Assembly: GCA_964441755.1 (NCBI GenBank)
Contig: CAYTVG010000007.1
Coordinates: 1 to 64,000 of the forward strand
Source: JAUMBM01 sp964441755
Lineage (GTDB): Bacteria > Bacteroidota > Bacteroidia > Chitinophagales > Saprospiraceae
Direction of reading: 5' to 3'
Length of the DNA stretch: 64,000 nt
The position numbers and the translations under genes are program-made. This document shows, piece by piece, positions 1 to 7,836 of this stretch; position 1 is the first letter of the stretch; each line of letters begins with the position of its first letter. Under the pieces are notes generated by a model. That model was given only the letters and a program-made list of their open reading frames with translations. It searched no databases and was not told the DNA's origin.

Positions 1-361
1 GGACGCGATGTGGGTAGTCCCGTAGGGACGCGATGTGGGTAGTCCCGTAGGGACGCGATGTGGGTAGTCCCGTAGGGACGTGATGTGGGTAGTCCCGTAG
101 GGACGTGATGTGGGTAGTCCCGTAGGGACGCGATGTGGGTAGAAAACACCGGCCCCGTTGTTTTCAGGAGTCCCGTAGGGACGGAATATGGGCAGACCCG
201 TAGGGACGTGATGTAGGTAGAAAATACCGGGGCCGTTGCTACCCATATTACGCCCCTAACGGGGCTTCCATTGTACGGAAAAAATCATACCCACATTTCG
301 TCCCTACGGGTCTACCCATATCACGCCCCTAACGGGGCTTTCAATCTACCGAAAACAGCAC
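1..361. repeat. REP-like intergenic repeat array with a 25-bp tandem core
   Basis: Positions 1-142 are about five and a half head-to-tail copies of a 25-bp unit beginning GGGACGYGATGTGGGTAG and closed by GTCCC, so each unit starts and ends with complementary GGGAC/GTCCC. From about 143 the array changes to alternating sense and antisense versions of the same core, including TCCCTACGGG and CCCCTAACGGGGCTTCC palindromes. The same vocabulary returns at 40.35-40.6 kb and 44.5-45.2 kb. There is no spacer diversity, so this is not CRISPR. Short open frames crossing it are repeat artefacts. The sharing of these repeats with Y1-transposase remnants elsewhere in the window suggests REP elements mobilised by a RAYT. 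Confidence 0.85.
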
Positions 362-461
362 NNNNNNNNNNNNNNNNNNNNNNNNNNNNNNNNNNNNNNN
401 NNNNNNNNNNNNNNNNNNNNNNNNNNNNNNNNNNNNNNNNNNNNNNNNNNNNNNNNNNNNN
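362..461. other. Assembly gap (100 N)
   Basis: Exactly 100 N characters interrupt the 45-bp tandem repeat array, the usual scaffold-gap placeholder. The true length of the array is therefore unknown. Confidence 0.98.
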
Positions 462-551
462 CAATCGACCTGCCTAACCGGGCTTCCAATCTACCGAAAA
501 CAGCACCAATCGACCTGCCTAACCGGGCTTCCAATCTACCGAAAACAGCAC
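462..551. repeat. 45-bp tandem repeat units
   Basis: Two complete 45-bp units (462-506 and 507-551) begin CAATCGACCTGCC, contain the GGGCTTCCAATCTACC core and end GAAAACAGCAC. A further partial unit starts at 552. Closely related 44- to 45-bp units recur at about 45.1-45.22 kb. The scaffold gap immediately to the left is probably a collapsed continuation of this array. Confidence 0.85.
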
Positions 552-705
552 CAATCGACCTTGTTACAGTACCTATATGTTAGCTTTTAACTGACTGACT
601 GTTGAGGTGGGTCAGCATACTCCGAAATATGCATACGGCTAAAGGATACCGAAATATTCAAAATTCCCTCCGTATGATTTACTTCCACTTAGGGGGGCTA
701 GATCT
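552..705. repeat. 154-bp intergenic duplication, copy 1
   Basis: This segment is nearly identical to 40618-40770, differing only at a few bases and one indel near the right end. It follows the CAATCGACC repeat unit in both places and ends at GGCTAGATCT. No gene is visible in it. In copy 2 it abuts a 5'-truncated gene, so it marks a recombination junction. Confidence 0.85.
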
Positions 706-781
706 CTATACCCATTATATTTGACCAAGAACCCAAAAACTTCTTTGCCAAGAGTAAGCATACCGGATATGCGCTGACTAA

Positions 782-1684
782 TTACCTGTTTCTGGCACTC
801 AAGGACTCATAATGAGCCGAATCACTCAGGTCGGCCAGCAGGTCAGGAAAATCATGGGCAAAATCCTCGTTCCAGATCATCGTGAGTTCCGCTTTTTGGC
901 TAACATCCCGGAGAGGAATCACTTTCAGGTTCAACTGTAGCCCCTGAATAGAATTTTCAGGCTCCAGACACACGCCCATGCCATTTTCCACCAGTTTGAA
1001 AGCTGTACCTGCCGAACTGGTAGTATGCGTGATCTTGGGCATAAATCCCGCATTGACGCAGATTGACTTCATTATTTCTATGTGGTGGGAGCCATCCTCC
1101 AGTGGCGGAAATATAAATTCCTCATCGGCAAAGACCGAAAAGTGCTTGTAGTTTTCCTCCGTCACGGGATGATTATGGGGTAACAGAATCACAAAATCAC
1201 AGGACGTAAGTTTTTTACCCGTAAGATTGGGAGGGATGACGGGATTGGTAGAAAAAGCAAGATCGAGTTGTTTGGTTTGAAGTCCCTTGAATTGACCCTC
1301 GTTGTTGACTTCTTTGAGCACAAAGCGTATCTCCGGGCGCGATTTGCGAATCTTATTGATGACCTCAGGCAAGATAGATTGCTTAATCGAATGTGTAAAT
1401 CCTATTCTTATTTCCGGCTGCCCATTGGCCATCTGGCACGTTTTGTTGTGTATTTGGTCGAATTGGGCGAGCAGCTTCTCCATTTCTGCCATGAAATATT
1501 CTCCGGCAGGCGTAAGCGCTACCTTCCGTTTATGCCGCTTGAAAAGTTTTACGCCCAGTTCCTCTTCGAGCTTGCTGATCTGCCGGCTCAGTGCCGGTTG
1601 TACAATATTGACCTCCTCTGCTGTCCTGGTAAAATGCAAGCGCTTGGCGAGGATAAGTGCGTTTCTGAATTGTTGGATATGCAT
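782..1684 (-). CDS. LysR-family transcriptional regulator
   Basis: DNA-binding regulator expected to sense a small molecule and control the divergent oxidase/dehydrogenase operon. The N-terminal winged HTH is clear (RTAEEVNIVQPALSRQISKL, then LGVKLFKR and LTPAGEYF), followed by a LysR substrate-binding domain over about residues 90-290. I place the start at the ATG at 1684 (MHIQQFRNAL, 300 aa), because LysR proteins begin a few residues before the first helix; an upstream in-frame ATG at 1759 would add 25 atypical residues and run through the regulatory palindrome. It is transcribed away from the gene at 1799, the classical LysR arrangement. The effector cannot be read from sequence; a D-amino acid or 2-hydroxy acid would fit the neighbours. 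Confidence 0.92.
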   Translation of the reverse strand: MHIQQFRNALILAKRLHFTRTAEEVNIVQPALSRQISKLEEELGVKLFKRHKRKVALTPAGEYFMAEMEKLLAQFDQIHNKTCQMANGQPEIRIGFTHSIKQSILPEVINKIRKSRPEIRFVLKEVNNEGQFKGLQTKQLDLAFSTNPVIPPNLTGKKLTSCDFVILLPHNHPVTEENYKHFSVFADEEFIFPPLEDGSHHIEIMKSICVNAGFMPKITHTTSSAGTAFKLVENGMGVCLEPENSIQGLQLNLKVIPLRDVSQKAELTMIWNEDFAHDFPDLLADLSDSAHYESLSARNR

Positions 1685-1753
1685 AAATGCAAAAATGCTA
1701 TGAATACATGATAATTTAACATTTTTATGCATAAATAATACCTTATATTTTTG
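1678..1753 (+). promoter_or_regulatory. Divergent LysR regulatory region with palindromic site
   Basis: A perfect 12-bp palindrome TTTATGCATAAA lies at 1724-1735. Its right half plus flank, TATGCATAAA, is repeated at 1678-1687 over the LysR start codon. Downstream, TATTTTTG at 1746-1753 fits the Bacteroidota -7 consensus TAnnTTTG for the gene starting at 1799; no convincing -33 element was found. The spacing of the two sites suits LysR tetramer binding and autorepression. This is inferred from sequence pattern only. Confidence 0.45.
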
Positions 1754-1798
1754 AGGCACTGTCTTCTTTCTACTTCACATCACTGAATTGCCAAGTAC

Positions 1799-3187
1799 AT
1801 GAGTCTCGTTCAAGATCCTGTTCTGAAAGATCTTCTGTCTTATCTCAATAAAGAAGTGGTGCTGACCGGAGATGAGCTCACCGGCAGGTATTGTCATATT
1901 TGGCATACAGAAGTCCAACTGCAGGCCAAAGCGTTGTTGTTGCCCCGGTCTACGGCAGAAGTATCCGCCATCTGCCGCATTTGCAACGCACACAACCAGT
2001 CAATGGTAGTGCATGGCGGACTCACGGGACTGGTTGGCGGTACTATATCCCGGCCTTCAGATATAGTAATAAGTCTGCAAAGAATGAATGGCATAGAAGA
2101 AGTAGATCCGTTGTGCAGGTCTATGACGGTACAGGCAGGTTGTATCTTAGCATCTGTTCATCAGGCAGCCGATGCCCATGGCTTATTTTTTCCCCTCAGC
2201 TTCGGCGCGAAGGGTTCCGCACACATCGGCGGCTGCATTGCAACCAATGCCGGCGGCTTGCGGGTGAAGCGATTTGGCATGACCCGCAACCTGATACTGG
2301 GTCTTGAAGTAGTGCTTGCCGATGGGACAATCCTCAATGGATTGAAAAAAATCATAAAAGACAATACCGGCTACAACTTAAATCAGTTGTTCATTGGTTC
2401 GGAAGGCACACTTGGAATTGTCACGCGGGCTACCCTCAGGCTGGAGGAAAAACTTCACAATCGAAACAGTGTCTTTGTGGGTTTGGCAGATTTCAAAGAT
2501 GCCATTCGTCTTTTACGGTTTTGCGATGCAAAGTTTTCCGGGCTGCTGTCTGCCTTTGAAATCCTGTGGGCCAACACCTTTGAAGCCCTTACCTCCAGGC
2601 TCCAATCGCCTTTTCGTGAAAAGCATACTTACTATGTGCTGCTGGAAGTGCTGGATAATCACGCTCCTGCATTCAAAAATGTCATTCAGGATGTCTTTAC
2701 CGAGGCCTTTGAGAAAAATCTGATTCAGGATGCCGTATTTGCCGACACAGCGCAAGACCAGGCATTGTTTTGGGGGATTCGTGAAGATGTCGAACTGCTG
2801 AACTCAATGTCACCTTATCAACAGCATTTTGATGTCAGCGTACCCATAGACCAAATGGCCGATTATGCGGAACAGGTTATCCGGCAGCTATCCCAAGTCG
2901 AGGGCGTAGTGCATTCTTTTTGTTTTGGCCACATGGCCGACGGGAATCTTCATTTCATAGTCGGCAAAAATACGCCTGATGCGTCTGTGAAATCCAGGGT
3001 CAATGAAATCCTGTACACCCCCCTGCGGGCAATTCACGGGTCCGTATCGGCAGAACATGGTATTGGCCTCGAAAAAAAAGAATGGCTCGGCTTGTGCAAA
3101 CCGGAAGGTGAAATCAAGTTGATGAAAAAAATCAAAGACGCCTTCGATCCAAAAAAATTACTTAATCCTGCTAAGATAATCGATTGA
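1799..3187 (+). CDS. FAD-linked oxidase, GlcD / D-lactate dehydrogenase type
   Basis: Oxidises a 2-hydroxy acid to a 2-oxo acid using FAD (D-lactate, D-2-hydroxyglutarate and glycolate are the family's usual substrates). The PCMH-type FAD-binding domain covers about residues 45-215, with the pyrophosphate loop HGGLTGLVGG at 72-81 and the GGCIATNAGG segment. The C-terminal FAD-oxidase domain ends with the family signature AEHGIG at 418-423. The length of 462 aa is normal. There is no signal peptide, so it is probably cytoplasmic. It opens the operon divergent from the LysR gene, and the next gene starts one base after its stop, which indicates cotranscription. Exact substrate unknown; with an amino-acid dehydrogenase next to it, a branched 2-hydroxy acid or 2-hydroxyglutarate is plausible. 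Confidence 0.9.
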   Translation: MSLVQDPVLKDLLSYLNKEVVLTGDELTGRYCHIWHTEVQLQAKALLLPRSTAEVSAICRICNAHNQSMVVHGGLTGLVGGTISRPSDIVISLQRMNGIEEVDPLCRSMTVQAGCILASVHQAADAHGLFFPLSFGAKGSAHIGGCIATNAGGLRVKRFGMTRNLILGLEVVLADGTILNGLKKIIKDNTGYNLNQLFIGSEGTLGIVTRATLRLEEKLHNRNSVFVGLADFKDAIRLLRFCDAKFSGLLSAFEILWANTFEALTSRLQSPFREKHTYYVLLEVLDNHAPAFKNVIQDVFTEAFEKNLIQDAVFADTAQDQALFWGIREDVELLNSMSPYQQHFDVSVPIDQMADYAEQVIRQLSQVEGVVHSFCFGHMADGNLHFIVGKNTPDASVKSRVNEILYTPLRAIHGSVSAEHGIGLEKKEWLGLCKPEGEIKLMKKIKDAFDPKKLLNPAKIID

Positions 3188-3188
3188 T

Positions 3189-4259
3189 ATGAAGATAAGT
3201 ACGGAAATAAAAGAACAATGGGGCGGTGAGGAGTTGATCACCATCCATGATCATGAAACGGCATCATGGATAATCATTGCCATTCATACTTTGCGGAACG
3301 GACGGGCTGCCGGAGGATTGAGGATGAAAAAATACAATACCCCTGATGAAGCCATCATCGATGCATTGAATCTATCGGAGGCCATGACCTACAAATTTGC
3401 CATGTGCAATATGCAGTGGGGCGGAGCCAAAGCTGTTATCTGCCTGACACGTGCGCTCGAAAAAATTGAGCGGGAGCGCTTGCTCCTGAGATTTGGGGAT
3501 ATTTTAAAAAACCTTGACGGACGCTACTACGTTGGCCCGGATGTAGGTACCACCTCCGATGACATGGATATTGTATACACTACAGGAAAGCCTTACGTTT
3601 TTTCCAGAACTGTAGGCGCCGGTGGTGCCGGATCTTCTGCCATTCCGACGGCATTGGGTGTTTATGCCGGTATCAAAACAACCTGTAAATTTCTTTTTGG
3701 CACTGATCAGCTGGCCGGCAGGACTGTTTTTATTCAGGGGCTTGGAAGTGTGGGGCTTTATTTACAGAAACTACTTCTTCAGGACAATGCCAACATACTC
3801 TATACGGAAACGAATCAGGAACTCATTGATTTTATCTCAGCGCAGGCGCAAAATACCCAATTTGTCCCCCCGGACAAAGTCTATGAGACAGCATGCGATA
3901 TCTTCTCTCCGTGTGCGCAGGGCGCTGTACTCAATGTACATTCCATTCAGCAACTGAAATGTAAGGGTGTTGCCGGGGCAGCTAATAATCAATTGAATGA
4001 AGCCGAAGACGCCGACAGGTTGAAACAACGCGGAATACTCTATGCCCCCGACTATGTCGTAAACCTTGGCGGGGCCATGGGTATAACATCCATCGAAGCG
4101 GAAGGCCTGAGCGAGGGCGAAAGTCTCAAAAACGTGCAAAGCACCATTGCAGAGACGCTGGAGGAAATATACATAACAGCGAAAGAAGCTGATACGAATA
4201 CCGTAGCCGCTGCCATGAAAATCGCTAAAAAAAGGTTGGGCTACGCCCCTGTATCATAA
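3189..4259 (+). CDS. Glu/Leu/Phe/Val dehydrogenase family protein
   Basis: NAD(P)-dependent oxidative deaminase of L-amino acids to 2-oxo acids and ammonium. The catalytic half carries AAGGLRM, MTYK (Lys69) and GGAK (Lys81), and GPDVGT with Asp118, the catalytic Asp of the family. The Rossmann half has GLGSVG at 184-189 and GVAGAANNQL. At 356 aa it is close to leucine dehydrogenase (about 365 aa) and shorter than glutamate dehydrogenase (about 420-450 aa). The start is one base after the preceding stop. In context it could supply or consume the keto acid made by the FAD oxidase, or deaminate L-Glu made by the downstream epimerase branch. Substrate choice between Leu/Val and Glu is not resolvable by eye. 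Confidence 0.9.
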   Translation: MKISTEIKEQWGGEELITIHDHETASWIIIAIHTLRNGRAAGGLRMKKYNTPDEAIIDALNLSEAMTYKFAMCNMQWGGAKAVICLTRALEKIERERLLLRFGDILKNLDGRYYVGPDVGTTSDDMDIVYTTGKPYVFSRTVGAGGAGSSAIPTALGVYAGIKTTCKFLFGTDQLAGRTVFIQGLGSVGLYLQKLLLQDNANILYTETNQELIDFISAQAQNTQFVPPDKVYETACDIFSPCAQGAVLNVHSIQQLKCKGVAGAANNQLNEAEDADRLKQRGILYAPDYVVNLGGAMGITSIEAEGLSEGESLKNVQSTIAETLEEIYITAKEADTNTVAAAMKIAKKRLGYAPVS

Positions 4260-4278
4260 TACTCAATAGCAAGAGCGT

Positions 4279-4422
4279 GTTCGGGATTTCCTTACCGGAT
4301 CTCCAACGGGTCATTTTTTGCAGCTTTTCACCTGTTGTGCTCACACAGCACTGCTATGCTCTTACAGAGCCGTGAAAATGTACGAAAAATACTTCGTTTT
4401 GCCCCCGGCAGCAAATCCCGAA
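4279..4422. other. Intergenic stretch with long-range inverted repeat
   Basis: The 185-bp gap between the dehydrogenase and the next gene contains complementary arms TTCGGGATTT (4280-4289) and AAATCCCGAA (4413-4422), with smaller hairpins between. The arm resembles the core of the hairpin at 5852-5888. No coding sequence is evident. It may attenuate or process the transcript. Confidence 0.45.
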
Positions 4423-4444
4423 TACACTCCAAAATTCAAAAAAC

Positions 4445-5800
4445 ATGATAGCAAATACCACTGGTCATTGGAAAACCGAGAAGCAGGCTGAGCTTTTTCT
4501 GGGGCAAGTATTGCAAAAGGCGTATAAAGAATGCCCTGAGGCACACGCTTTTGCGCGTCAACTGCAGCATGAAATTGCTGTCAGACTGCGTGACATCATA
4601 GATCATATCACTTTTAACCGCCGGGATGACATTCCCGATTTGATTGAACACGGATGGAGAGACGAAGCCAATCAAGGCATATATCGCAATGCGTCGGGCT
4701 TATTTCCTGCTTTTGTTTACGAGGAAGGTCCCCGGAAAGTTGCCTTTAAGGTAGAGTTCGTCGATGATTTTCTGAAAGCCAACAAGCTGCAACGAACGGT
4801 AGTAGGGCAGGCAGGCAGCCAGCTGAGAATGGCAAAAATTTTTGAAGGGGAAACAACCTTTTGGGCAGTTGAAAGACACGGCACAGCATCTTTTTCCATC
4901 GATCCCCCATCAGCGGAAATAATCCAACAGGCAGCACACTACCAGCACCTCTTCAGAACGAGGCAAAGAAAGTACCGGGACACGATCGAGGGCTTAGAAG
5001 AAACTGAAAAACTGGTAACAGCTTCTGTGGAAGCTATAGGCGCAGACTGGTCATGTGACCTATTCCTACGCGCCGAACGGGAGTACTGGATGGCCAGAAA
5101 CCAGGCGGGCCGCATTCAAAAGGCGCGGCAAGATGCTTTTGGCATAGGATGGGCCAATCAGGACCACCACACCTTTGACAGTTCCCGTCAATATTTCTAC
5201 CTGACCATTCGCATACTGGAAAAACTTGGTTTTGAATGCCGCGAACTTTTTTATGCAGGTGCAGGCGCGGGCTGGGGTTCTCAGATATTGGAACAACCCG
5301 TTTTGCAATCGGTCATTTTTGCAGATATTGATCTGGCACCTGAAGAACTGGATATTGATTTCGCCCATAATGAACACATACAGCCACTCTACCCTCTGCG
5401 CAGGGCAGGTTTATGGTGTGCTATGCACGGTGAAAGCATATTGGAAGCAGGGCTCAATCACCTGGAATGCATGTATGATTCCAAGCGATTCAATGAAATT
5501 TTTGCTGCCTTGAACATACCCATGATGGCTCCTTTTTCGGATTTTCCGCATCTGTACCAGGCGCTGACCGTAGGAGAATGGTGGCCCGTTGATCCTGAAA
5601 AAATAGATCGTTTAGCTTTGGAAGGGCACATTTCAGCGGAAGCCGCTGAGGATTTTAGGAAAAATGGCGCCATAGGCTCCCATTTTGAAAATCTGGAGAG
5701 AAACGACGGATTCAAGGGCTTCAATCAACCGGGCATTGATGACGTCCTACGGGTGATTGATCCCCGCAAACAATTATTGAGCACAAAACCAATTACATAA
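4445..5800 (+). CDS. Uncharacterised 451-aa protein, possibly VOC/extradiol-dioxygenase-like
   Basis: I do not recognise the family with certainty. There is no signal peptide or membrane segment, so it is probably cytoplasmic. Visible features: a helical N-terminal half; VERHGTASF around 142-150; WANQDHHTF at 236-244; a helix ending ILEKLGF; then AGAGAGWGSQILEQP from 271, with Glu283. The order His-Thr-Phe, alpha helix, small glycine-rich strand, then Glu resembles the metal-binding half of vicinal-oxygen-chelate proteins. That is a weak fold guess, not a functional call. It sits in line with the amino-acid catabolic genes on both sides, after a 185-bp gap, and is followed by a strong hairpin, so it probably belongs to the first transcript. 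Confidence 0.7.
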   Translation: MIANTTGHWKTEKQAELFLGQVLQKAYKECPEAHAFARQLQHEIAVRLRDIIDHITFNRRDDIPDLIEHGWRDEANQGIYRNASGLFPAFVYEEGPRKVAFKVEFVDDFLKANKLQRTVVGQAGSQLRMAKIFEGETTFWAVERHGTASFSIDPPSAEIIQQAAHYQHLFRTRQRKYRDTIEGLEETEKLVTASVEAIGADWSCDLFLRAEREYWMARNQAGRIQKARQDAFGIGWANQDHHTFDSSRQYFYLTIRILEKLGFECRELFYAGAGAGWGSQILEQPVLQSVIFADIDLAPEELDIDFAHNEHIQPLYPLRRAGLWCAMHGESILEAGLNHLECMYDSKRFNEIFAALNIPMMAPFSDFPHLYQALTVGEWWPVDPEKIDRLALEGHISAEAAEDFRKNGAIGSHFENLERNDGFKGFNQPGIDDVLRVIDPRKQLLSTKPIT

Positions 5801-5851
5801 AAATGGTTATCTTCCCTTTGTGAAGCAGAAAACTTGTATGCGTCAGCGCAC

Positions 5852-5888
5852 GTTCGGGCATTTTTGCCGTAGGCAAAAATACCCGAAC
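5852..5888. terminator. Strong hairpin, probable terminator or mRNA end
   Basis: GTTCGGG at 5852-5858 pairs with CCCGAAC at 5882-5888, and ATTTTTGCC (5860-5868) pairs with GGCAAAAAT (5872-5880) around a GTA loop, with one C/A mismatch. It lies between the stop at 5800 and the start at 5963 and may separate the cytoplasmic and exported parts of the cluster. Confidence 0.6.
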
Positions 5889-5962
5889 ATTCTCCGGGGG
5901 CTGATTTGCATAACTTACTGCCTGCACCATCATATTTTTCGCAACTAAATACATACCATCCA

Positions 5963-7780
5963 ATGAAGCCACTGCTAATGCTTTACTTTGTTATGAGCTG
6001 TGCTTTCGTCATCGCCCAAAACAAACCTGCCGGCGATACGCGCCTGCAAGGTGTAGAAGCCGATCTGGAAAAAGTTTTGAGCGACTGGAAAGGCGCCGGC
6101 TTTGCAGTGGCCGTAGTAGAAAAAGACAAGGTGATTTATGCCGGAGGATTTGGTGTAAAAGACATTGATACACAACAGCCTGTGACACCTCACACCCTTT
6201 TTGCCATTGGTTCATGTACCAAAGCATTTACAGCTGCACTTGTGGGGCAACTGGTAGCTGGTGGTAAATTTACGTACGATGAATCGGTACGTAATTATCT
6301 GCCTGAACTTCAGTTCTACAACAATGACATGAACAATCTTATCAGCATTCGTGATATGATGAGCCACAAAACCGGTCTCCCCCGGCATGATCTTTCGTGG
6401 TATTTCAATCCGTCAGCAAACCGTGACAGCATGCTGATGCGCATCAGATATATGGAACCTACCTGCAGGCCTAAAGAGAAGTACCAGTACAACAACTTCA
6501 TGTTTTTTGCTCAGGGGGTCGTCACGGAAAAGTTTTTCGGACAAAGCTGGGAAAAAACCCTCAGCGAAAAAATTCTGGGGCCACTGGAAATGACCCGCAG
6601 CAATAGTCCGTACGATGCGGTAAAGAATGATACGGACATTGCTTCGCCCCATACATACAAAAACGACAGTACGCTGCAAAAAGTCCCTCACTACAACATT
6701 GCTGTCATGGGACCCGCCGGCGGAATTTACAGCAGTGTGCTTGAGATGGCCAACTGGGTGCAGGCATGGATTTATGGTGGTAAGTTTAAAGGGCAACAGG
6801 TGATTCCGCCATTGCATTACAAAGAAGCTATTTCATCACAAACGCCCAATGCCCCGGGCATTCCCGACTCAGCGCACACAGACATCAGTGGCGGCAACTA
6901 CGGCTTCGGCTGGAGCCTGCTGAACTACCGCGGGCACTACCGCGTGGAACATGGTGGCGCTATCGACGGTTTTATAGCCTCTGCCACCTTCTTCCCCACT
7001 GACAGCATCGGCATTGTTGTCCTCAGCAACCAATCGTCGAGGCAAATTCCCAATATCGTCCGCTGTATCATTTCCGACCGTATGCTCAGGCTTAGCCGGT
7101 TCGACTGGAATGCAGAAGCGCTTGATCGCCGAAGGCTTGAACAGGAGGCTGCAGCCGGCGCCAAAGCATCTGCGACTGACCCAAGGCACGACAGTCGCAT
7201 GCAACATGCGGCGGCTGATTATGCCGGTTTGTATACACATCCCGCTTACGGCACTTACGAATTGTACGTGCGCAATGACAGCATTTTTATGCACACAAAA
7301 TCTAAAGACCTATGGCTGCAAAACTGGCATTATGAAATATTCAGGGCTTATGAGGCCGAACCCGGCAAGCCTGTAGACACGACCAACAAAAGCCCCTTCG
7401 TCTTTCGCTTCAACACCAGCGTGGCCGGCGATGTAGAATCCATGAATGCCTATGGTTTCGAATCGCCTGCTATTGAATTGGTATTCAAAAAAGTACCCAA
7501 ACCCAAAGCACTGACGAAAGCCGAGCTGGCAGCATATACCGGTGAATACAATCTCGGTGGAAATGTATCAGCCAAAGTGTACATGGAAGGTGACACTTTG
7601 TTGGTAGAAGTCCCGGGACAGCCGCCCTATGAACTCATCTATACAGGCAACGATAAATTCGTTTTCAGGACACTGTCCAACTACGCCTTACAGTTTGAAA
7701 AAAAACCGGGGGCGTCAGCCACCGCAGTCACCTTTTTCCAACCACAGGGCAACATCACCGCCGGCAGAAAGACGCAATAA
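5963..7780 (+). CDS. Exported serine hydrolase, beta-lactamase/PBP4* (D-aminopeptidase-like) family
   Basis: Serine hydrolase of the penicillin-binding/beta-lactamase-related class. The start at 5963 gives the signal peptide MKPLLMLYFVMSCAFVIAQ; an earlier in-frame ATG at 5906 would bury it. Catalytic motifs are SCTK (Ser84, Lys87), the second motif YNN (Tyr176, Asn178) and HGG at 330-332 in place of KTG. A C-terminal DUF3471-like lipocalin/barrel domain follows about residue 420. Length is 605 aa. The family includes D-aminopeptidases, D-esterases and DD-peptidase-like enzymes, so an exported enzyme that releases D-amino-acid-containing products fits the downstream amidohydrolase and epimerase. 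Substrate not provable from sequence. Confidence 0.88.
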   Translation: MKPLLMLYFVMSCAFVIAQNKPAGDTRLQGVEADLEKVLSDWKGAGFAVAVVEKDKVIYAGGFGVKDIDTQQPVTPHTLFAIGSCTKAFTAALVGQLVAGGKFTYDESVRNYLPELQFYNNDMNNLISIRDMMSHKTGLPRHDLSWYFNPSANRDSMLMRIRYMEPTCRPKEKYQYNNFMFFAQGVVTEKFFGQSWEKTLSEKILGPLEMTRSNSPYDAVKNDTDIASPHTYKNDSTLQKVPHYNIAVMGPAGGIYSSVLEMANWVQAWIYGGKFKGQQVIPPLHYKEAISSQTPNAPGIPDSAHTDISGGNYGFGWSLLNYRGHYRVEHGGAIDGFIASATFFPTDSIGIVVLSNQSSRQIPNIVRCIISDRMLRLSRFDWNAEALDRRRLEQEAAAGAKASATDPRHDSRMQHAAADYAGLYTHPAYGTYELYVRNDSIFMHTKSKDLWLQNWHYEIFRAYEAEPGKPVDTTNKSPFVFRFNTSVAGDVESMNAYGFESPAIELVFKKVPKPKALTKAELAAYTGEYNLGGNVSAKVYMEGDTLLVEVPGQPPYELIYTGNDKFVFRTLSNYALQFEKKPGASATAVTFFQPQGNITAGRKTQ

Positions 7781-7836
7781 CCAGCATGGCGGTCTGCAGG
7801 CATGAGCACCATCTTACATTTAATAACAATTAACCC

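Noticed and set aside
1..361. Possible CRISPR array
   Set aside because: The units are contiguous 25-bp repeats with no unique spacers, and later units alternate in orientation; no cas genes are present.
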